Positions 30,678 through 35,476 of a DNA stretch of 35,476 bases are shown here, in pieces. The notes beneath the pieces are model-generated. The model was given only the letters and a program-made list of their open reading frames with translations, had not been told where the DNA came from and ran no database searches. How positions within the stretch are numbered: position 1 is the stretch's first letter; the number at the start of each line of letters is the position of its first letter. This DNA is from JALJPB01 sp034111045 (GTDB lineage Bacteria > Pseudomonadota > Gammaproteobacteria > Enterobacterales > Alteromonadaceae). The stretch is from positions 1 through 35,476 of the forward strand of contig JAWUYA010000009.1 in assembly GCA_034111045.1 (NCBI GenBank). The letters are read 5' to 3'. A program made the translations under genes and the position numbers.

Positions 30678-32597
30678 TTAATGTGCACCGATATTGTTCA
30701 TAATAAAAGTATCAACTGCTTTTAGGGCTTCCAAGCGGTTAATGCCATTGCTTAAATGATGATCACCTGCTGGCAATTCAACCAATTTTACTTGCTTACC
30801 TGCCTCTTTTAATTTTTCATACATATTTTTTGACTGGCTAAATGGTACCACCAGGTCATACTCGCCATGAATCAGTAATATGGGAATTTGCACATCCTTG
30901 ACATGAGTTATCGGCGATATTTTTTCTAAATGGTCTTTAGCTAATTCGCCATTGATGATATTTTTTTGCCAATAAGACAACAGCCAATGGTCTTCACCAT
31001 AGTCGTGCTCCTCATCTTCTAGCATTTGTTTAACATCAGCAACGCCATTAATCGACACCGCACATTGGTACAATTTAGGTGTAAACGTTGCGCCCGCTAA
31101 TGCGGCATACCCCCCATAACTGGCACCTACAATACATATTTTGTTGGCATCAACATAGTCCAACTTAATTAAGGTTTGCACTGCATCGGTTAAGTCGTGT
31201 TGCATCTTTCGACCCCACTCTCCTCGTCCTTTTAAGATAAAGTCACCACCAAAACCGTCTGAGCCTCTAAATTGCGGCTGAACAACCAAAAAACCACGAC
31301 TGGCAAAATACTGAGCCATCCAGTTAAACGTGATTTCATCGTATGACTCTGGGCCGCCATGCGGCATCACAATAGCGGGTAACGATTTTAACGTCGCCTT
31401 TGGTAAGGTTAACAATAGCGGTATTTTCAGGCCGTCTCTCGCTTCGAATTGAGTTTGATATATTTGGTGAACTTTTGTCGCAGCAATTCTTGGCCTTTGA
31501 CTGCTCACTAAGGAAAACTTTCCCTCAGAATGAATGAGATAGTCACCTTTGGCATTATCACCGGCTATTAAAAAAACTATTTTTTTCCAATCAGGCGTAT
31601 GGCTCACTAATCTTAGGCTGTTGTTTGGCATCGATTGGATCAGTGATTCGACCAAGTGATGAATTTTTTCATTGAAAATCTTATAACTTGGCTTAAAACC
31701 GCCATACCTTACTCCATAAACCACTCGGTTAATGTCAGTCAAAACCGACTCAACACTTTTGTTGGCTTGGCTGAAAATAGGCTCGCTTATTTTTCCGTCA
31801 GTTAACCGCATGGTGTAATAGGCAACACGGTCAGTATCAGCATTTTCATCTAACATGATTAAATAATTAAAGTCTGGTGTTAGGCCGACAAACGACTTAC
31901 TGCGAACTGCTGTTTTTTCTCTGAAAATCTCTTGCCATCGGCCATTGATTTGGGCTTCAACTCGATGTGAGTCTTCTTCATTATCATACAGTTCTCTCGC
32001 CAAAATTTGATCCCCGTCGTTAACAAAGTAGTCGATTACATCTGCACTGCCTCTCTTAAATCGTTTCACTTTGGCTTTATCTAATGCTGTTTTCATTAAA
32101 CTGAAAGAAGTTTCATTTATCCAGGCGGGCATATAAACGCTTTTGCCATCGGATGAAAGACCAACTATTGTGCCTATTTGTGTCTGACCTTCATCAATAC
32201 CAGAACCTAGCGTTAATAGTTGATTCATTTTATTATTTGCTAGGTTATAAGAATAAGCAGAGCTGACCTCATGGCGACCACGATAGCCCCATAATCTAGA
32301 ACTTCTTTTCACCACCAGTATTAATCTTTGTTCATCAATAAAGTAAACATAACTCGGTTTAATCTGAGAGACATCAATACTGCCCAGTACCTTTTCATCC
32401 GCTAGATTGTAAACACTAATATAGTCTTTACCTTGCTGAGTTTGACGGTAAGCTATTTTCTCTCCACTAGGGGAGATCACCATCATACTGACCTCCGGCA
32501 AATCGCCGTAAACGTCAATAGGTAGGATTTCATCTGCTGAAACAATTTCAGTAAAGACTAATAAAGCAATGAACAAAATAAAGCGGTAGAGAGGCAT
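30678..32597 (-). CDS. S9 family prolyl oligopeptidase-like peptidase, secreted
   Basis: 639 residues from the ATG at 32597. This start is chosen because AAGGA lies 6 bases upstream and it opens a clean signal peptide (MPLYRFILFIALLVFTEIVS); the frame itself opens at 32675. The N-terminal 380 residues are a WD40-like beta-propeller. The C-terminal hydrolase has Ser493 in GASYGGYAAL, Asp581 in HGEYDLVVPF and His613 in PAGDHHLS. It belongs to the DPP IV/acylaminoacyl peptidase branch and cleaves short peptides in the periplasm or outside. It follows the M20 gene on the same strand after 166 bases, with a terminator between. Confidence 0.93.
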   Translation of the reverse strand: MPLYRFILFIALLVFTEIVSADEILPIDVYGDLPEVSMMVISPSGEKIAYRQTQQGKDYISVYNLADEKVLGSIDVSQIKPSYVYFIDEQRLILVVKRSSRLWGYRGRHEVSSAYSYNLANNKMNQLLTLGSGIDEGQTQIGTIVGLSSDGKSVYMPAWINETSFSLMKTALDKAKVKRFKRGSADVIDYFVNDGDQILARELYDNEEDSHRVEAQINGRWQEIFREKTAVRSKSFVGLTPDFNYLIMLDENADTDRVAYYTMRLTDGKISEPIFSQANKSVESVLTDINRVVYGVRYGGFKPSYKIFNEKIHHLVESLIQSMPNNSLRLVSHTPDWKKIVFLIAGDNAKGDYLIHSEGKFSLVSSQRPRIAATKVHQIYQTQFEARDGLKIPLLLTLPKATLKSLPAIVMPHGGPESYDEITFNWMAQYFASRGFLVVQPQFRGSDGFGGDFILKGRGEWGRKMQHDLTDAVQTLIKLDYVDANKICIVGASYGGYAALAGATFTPKLYQCAVSINGVADVKQMLEDEEHDYGEDHWLLSYWQKNIINGELAKDHLEKISPITHVKDVQIPILLIHGEYDLVVPFSQSKNMYEKLKEAGKQVKLVELPAGDHHLSNGINRLEALKAVDTFIMNNIGAH

Positions 32598-32703
32598 AAC
32601 ATTCCTTGTTGAAAAATAGGCTAAGGATACTGGCTGGTATGGATTACCAAAATGGCAATAACACTGGCTTTTCATTTTAAGTACTTAACGTTAAGGTTAA
32701 GGT

Positions 32704-32729
32704 AAAAGTCGCCTCATTGGACGACTTTT
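32704..32729 (-). terminator. Terminator of the M20 amidohydrolase gene
   Basis: AAAAGTCG/CGACTTTT form an 8-base stem about 35 bases after the stop codon. The T-rich side of the stem supplies the U-tract on the minus strand. The same hairpin reads reasonably on the + strand. Confidence 0.6.
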
Positions 32730-32763
32730 AAGTGAGACGCTCGGCTGAGCTGAACTTTTATTT

Positions 32764-34083
32764 TTACTTGTTCATTATATCTAATAAGGCATGCACACTA
32801 GCTTCAACACCAGTTTTTATCGCAGGCTCTGGAGATATTTTAAACAAGGGGCTATGATGGCTAGGTACTGCTGTCCCTCCTGCTGCTTCACGTTTAAAGT
32901 CTGCGGCGGGTGTGCCACCTACGCCAAAATAAACGCTGGGTATGTAGGGCTTGGTGGTAAAAAAGCCAAAGTCTTCAGCGCCCATCCCTGTTGCATTTGG
33001 TTCAATTAACACTGACTCGCCCATTTTTTCAGTCAACACTGCTTTCAAACGTTTGGCTAAGCCTTTGTCATTAAAGGTGGGTGGGTAAGAAAATTCACTA
33101 ATGTTAACTTCCGGTAATTTGTCTTCTGGTATACCTGCGGTGCGCGCGGTACCAATAGCAATGCGTTTTATTGCCGCCAATAACTGCTCACGTACCTCGG
33201 GTGTTAAACTTCTGACAGTTAACTGCAAATGTGCTCGGTCAGAAATAATGTTGTGTTTAGTGCCGGCATGAAAAGACCCTACGGTAATAACACCGGGGTA
33301 ACGAGGTGCTAATTCCCTACTGATAATGGTTTGTAAATTATTTACTATTTGCGCGCCAATAACTATTGGGTCTTTACCGCGATGAGGATAAGCACCATGA
33401 GCACCAATACCATGTACTATAATATCAACCGTGTCGGCACCCGCGTATGGCGAACCTTCATCGACAATAATTTTTCCTGCCTCAGCTCCAGAGCCAACAT
33501 GAAAAGCGAAAGCATAATCAGGTTTACCAAAACGTTGCCACAGGTTATCAGCCATCATAGCTGAGGCACCAGGGCCCATTTCTTCTGCTGGCTGGCCAAT
33601 GAGCATTAAAGTGCCCGACCACTGATTTTTAATTGAAGCCATATGCCTAGCCGTACCCACTAAACTGGTGATATGCACATCATGACCACAGGCATGCATA
33701 ACGCCCACAGTGTCGCCATTCCAATCTTTCATAGTGACTGTTGACGCATTAGCTAAGCCAGACGCTTCAACAACAGGTAAGCCATCCATATCAGCGCGAA
33801 CCATCACAGTAGGGCCCTCGCCATTTTTCATTATCGCCACAATGCCGGTGCCACCAACATTTTCTGTGACCTTAAAACCAACAGCGCGTAACTCTTTGGC
33901 AAGGCGCTTAGCGGTTTTAAATTCCATTAATGAAAGTTCTGGATTTTGGTGAAAATGATCCCACAACGGCGCTAAATGTTGCTGATAATCTTTGTTAATT
34001 TTATCACTTGCCGATGAAGACAAAGCTAATGGGCTAATAAAAACTACAGCGCTTATCAGTGCTAAAGTAAATAATTTTTGCAT
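32764..34083 (-). CDS. Secreted M20-family (M20D) amidohydrolase
   Basis: This encodes 439 residues. The signal peptide is about residues 1-25. The M20D metal-site blocks are all present: RADMDGLPVVE (96-106), HACGHDVHI (130-138, Cys132 and His134), GQPAEEMGPGA (163-173), FHVGSG, and the late GAEDFGFF. SHHSPLF near the C-terminus supplies the last ligand. The family hydrolyses N-acyl amino acids, amidated amino acids or hippurate-like compounds with divalent metals. The exact substrate is unknown. Periplasmic location together with the neighbouring S9 peptidase suggests scavenging of peptides and acyl-amino acids. Confidence 0.93.
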   Translation of the reverse strand: MQKLFTLALISAVVFISPLALSSSASDKINKDYQQHLAPLWDHFHQNPELSLMEFKTAKRLAKELRAVGFKVTENVGGTGIVAIMKNGEGPTVMVRADMDGLPVVEASGLANASTVTMKDWNGDTVGVMHACGHDVHITSLVGTARHMASIKNQWSGTLMLIGQPAEEMGPGASAMMADNLWQRFGKPDYAFAFHVGSGAEAGKIIVDEGSPYAGADTVDIIVHGIGAHGAYPHRGKDPIVIGAQIVNNLQTIISRELAPRYPGVITVGSFHAGTKHNIISDRAHLQLTVRSLTPEVREQLLAAIKRIAIGTARTAGIPEDKLPEVNISEFSYPPTFNDKGLAKRLKAVLTEKMGESVLIEPNATGMGAEDFGFFTTKPYIPSVYFGVGGTPAADFKREAAGGTAVPSHHSPLFKISPEPAIKTGVEASVHALLDIMNK

Positions 34084-34497
34084 CTGTGTTAAATCCTTTT
34101 GGCGGTTTATGGTTAGTTAATTGTTTGATACTTTTACTACCTTAATACAGATAGGGATTAAAAGTCTTGTTGAATCCAGTTGTTTATTGGCACTTATATT
34201 TAATGACCCTGAGACACAGTTGACTCCTAAAAGATAATAGTGTTGGAATAACGTGCACTTGCCTGACCTAAATATATTATTTTAATTCAAGGGTCCATCA
34301 TCAAAAAGCCTATAATTCAAAGTCTTGTGATTTAATCTCAATGAAATAAATCAACGCTTTGGCGGCAGTTTTAGATGAAATAGTTTCACTTATCCCGTCA
34401 ATTTTTATCGTTTGTTATCGGCTTTCCATTCAGGTAATTTACAGGCATTGATTAAAGCGTTAGTTATTTAAAGCTGATAAAAATAGGGATACCAGTA
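34084..34497. other. Intergenic region before the truncated LacI-type gene
   Basis: No gene is recognised. A palindrome TGAAATAGTTTCA at about 34374-34387 could be a LacI-type operator left over from a lost locus. GATAAAAATAGGG lies just before the LacI start. Confidence 0.35.
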
Positions 34498-34716
34498 ATG
34501 AAAAATGCAACGATTAACGAAGTGGCTGAATTAGCTGGGGTTTCAATTGCCACCGTTTCAAGAGTATTAAACGCTCGGCCTAACGTACGAGATACAACAA
34601 AGAAAAAGATAAACACGGCAATTGCAACACTCAATTTTAAGCCTGATGAAGGTGCACGTGAAATGGCTTTTCGCCGTGCTTCGATGTTATTTACACCTGC
34701 GACTATGGCAGTCTAA
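34498..34716 (+). pseudogene. LacI-family regulator truncated after the DNA-binding domain
   Basis: The first 60 codons are a standard LacI helix-turn-helix and hinge: ATINEVAELAGVSIATVSRV, then DTTKKKINTAIATLNFKPDEGAR (in two blocks). After residue about 62 the expected start of the ligand domain (RRAxxLGLxxP) dissolves into FTPATMAV and a stop. The following 100 bases carry no LacI-like frame. The usual protein is about 330 residues. A free DNA-binding domain could still bind weakly, but I treat it as a broken gene. The start ATG is good, and the codons up to the break look normal, so the loss may be recent. Confidence 0.8.
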
Positions 34717-34814
34717 GTCAACAATGGGTTCAACAAAAATGCACTGCAATTAGCTTGGCTGCCCAGTTAAGGCTATTATTTCTCAATTAATTTCAACGAT
34801 AGCCCTTCTTTAAC

Positions 34815-35090
34815 TCACTGATATATGGCTAACTCCTCTAAGCTACTATTGGTTATCTTACTTGCTGGCTCGTTGATATCCTCGATTAACAACACCTCGT
34901 TAGATGCCTTGGTGATTATCACGCTATCTGCAACCCTATCTGTCATCGGCACCGTTACCTTAGGCAATGGTGTTTCAACTTCGTTGATACTCGGCGTAGT
35001 CAATGTCGACGAAACCGCCTCATGGTTAGTTAAAGGAGCGATGGCTAAGTCGGCTGTATCAACAGCGGCCTGAGTTTTCGTGCCTCTGCC
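34815..35090 (-). pseudogene. Lipoprotein gene, downstream part after a frameshift
   Basis: Near 35083-35090 the minus strand reads GCACGAAAACTC. In the upstream frame this leads to a stop at 35045 after LRPLLIQPT. In the neighbouring frame it continues AVDTADLAIAPLTNHEAVSS and on to a stop at 34815. The second frame has ordinary protein composition (Glu, Asp, Pro-rich linker). A one-base change in the AAAA run most simply explains the break. The usual OmpA or similar C-terminal domain is absent. A sequencing error in the A run cannot be excluded. Confidence 0.55.
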
Positions 35091-35476
35091 AACAAGGGCG
35101 AAACATCTTCAACTACCATGACCACAGGTTCATCATCATCGGGCGAACTACAGGCAGTTAATGTTAAACACAAGATCAAGGCAATACCTTTGACTAACGC
35201 GCTGTTAGCCTTTTGGCTATAGCGATGTAAGCGTAACCATACCAACCCCGCTAGTCCGAGAAGCATTAAACCCATACTCCCTCCTTTAGCCTCGCTTTTA
35301 ACCGTCACTGTTTCATACGCCTCAACTAGCACCGTCACCTCGGCTGTCGCTTGTTCACCTTGCCCATCATCAATGGTGTAGCTAACCGTCGCTGTGCCAC
35401 TAAAACCCTCGCTCGGTTTATAGGTTAAGGTATTATCGTCATTAATCACCACCACACCAAAGTCAACACTGGCTGA
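35045..35476 (-). CDS. C-terminus of a repeat-rich surface protein with GlyGly-CTERM, fused in frame to a lipoprotein signal (partial)
   Basis: The frame is open to the window edge, so the N-terminus is missing. Residues nearest the edge form a tandem-95/cadherin-like repeat end (DDNTLTYKPSEGFSGTATVS, YTIDDGQGEQATAEVTV). A GlyGly-CTERM sorting tail follows: KGGSMGLMLLGLAGLVWLRLH, with small residues, one membrane segment and a basic end. Such proteins normally stop here and are processed by rhombosortase. Instead the frame continues through KGIALILCLTLTACSS, a lipoprotein signal with lipobox LTAC, then an acidic stretch, to a stop at 35045. Two genes appear to have been joined by loss of the first stop and the second start, or the first stop is hidden by a frameshift. 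Confidence 0.7.
   Translation of the reverse strand, partial: SASVDFGVVVINDDNTLTYKPSEGFSGTATVSYTIDDGQGEQATAEVTVLVEAYETVTVKSEAKGGSMGLMLLGLAGLVWLRLHRYSQKANSALVKGIALILCLTLTACSSPDDDEPVVMVVEDVSPLLAEARKLRPLLIQPT

Noticed and set aside
34455..34470. AAAGCGTTAGTTATT as an attC core
   Set aside because: No matching left core or stem is present.
34825..35073. Plus-strand ORF resembling a membrane protein
   Set aside because: It is the complement of the frameshifted lipoprotein gene; hydrophobicity results from the antisense of an acidic, Thr/Ser-rich stretch, and there is no ribosome-binding site.

Overview
The window looks like the chromosome of a marine gammaproteobacterium close to Colwellia or Thalassotalea (Alteromonadales). 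This is judged from the AT-rich sequence, the Colwellia-type attC sites, the TonB-receptor-centred sugar locus and the GlyGly-CTERM protein. No rRNA, tRNA or CRISPR array was seen.

Left end (1-2605): part of an integron cassette array with at least four attC sites and four promoterless-looking cassette genes, all on the + strand: a small secreted protein, a 58-residue membrane protein, a protein with an Rx4H (HEPN-like) motif, and a membrane protein with an HExxH motif. No integrase is visible. Two group II intron pieces lie antisense to the cassettes and both end at the same point of an attC left core. One is an intron 5' end at 121 that leaves the window. The other is a truncated 3' end with the maturase C-terminus at about 2239-2605. 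A third relic, an attC lacking its right-hand core beside a P-loop kinase gene, sits in the opposite orientation at 4879-5494.

Middle left (2985-13778): a lipoprotein with an Ig-like domain and an unassigned catalytic-looking domain, a DUF3703 protein, and an AraC regulator divergent from two cytochrome P460-like c-type haem proteins. A decayed cytochrome b561 and a three-gene methionine sulfoxide reductase cluster (msrB, msrA, msrA-like) follow. Then come an alpha/beta-hydrolase-OsmC fusion, a GNAT acetyltransferase and a patatin-like phospholipase.

Centre (14135-24965), the most interesting part: a catabolic locus of TonB-dependent receptor, SSS sodium symporter, cytoplasmic GH31 glycosidase, GntR/UTRA regulator, aldo/keto reductase, TauD/TfdA-type Fe(II)/2-oxoglutarate dioxygenase and YeiH-type putative sulfate/sulfite exporter. 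The same 18-bp palindrome lies upstream of all three transcription units (receptor; GH31-symporter; reductase-dioxygenase-exporter), in the same orientation relative to transcription. Read together, the enzymes fit import of a sulfosugar glycoside, cytoplasmic hydrolysis, oxygenolytic C-S cleavage to an aldehyde sugar plus sulfite, reduction of the aldehyde and export of the sulfur anion. This would be a sulfoquinovose-dioxygenase-like pathway; the substrate is inference.

Right part (25072-35476): a soluble diguanylate cyclase, a RAYT (REP-associated Y1 transposase) bracketed by dispersed REP-like repeats that recur at 12.6-12.8 kb, O-acetylhomoserine sulfhydrylase (MetY), a membrane diguanylate cyclase with a periplasmic haem-binding sensor, an S9 peptidase and an M20 amidohydrolase. 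The right edge is decaying: a LacI-type gene truncated after its DNA-binding domain, and the C-terminus of a repeat-rich GlyGly-CTERM protein run in frame into a frameshifted lipoprotein gene.
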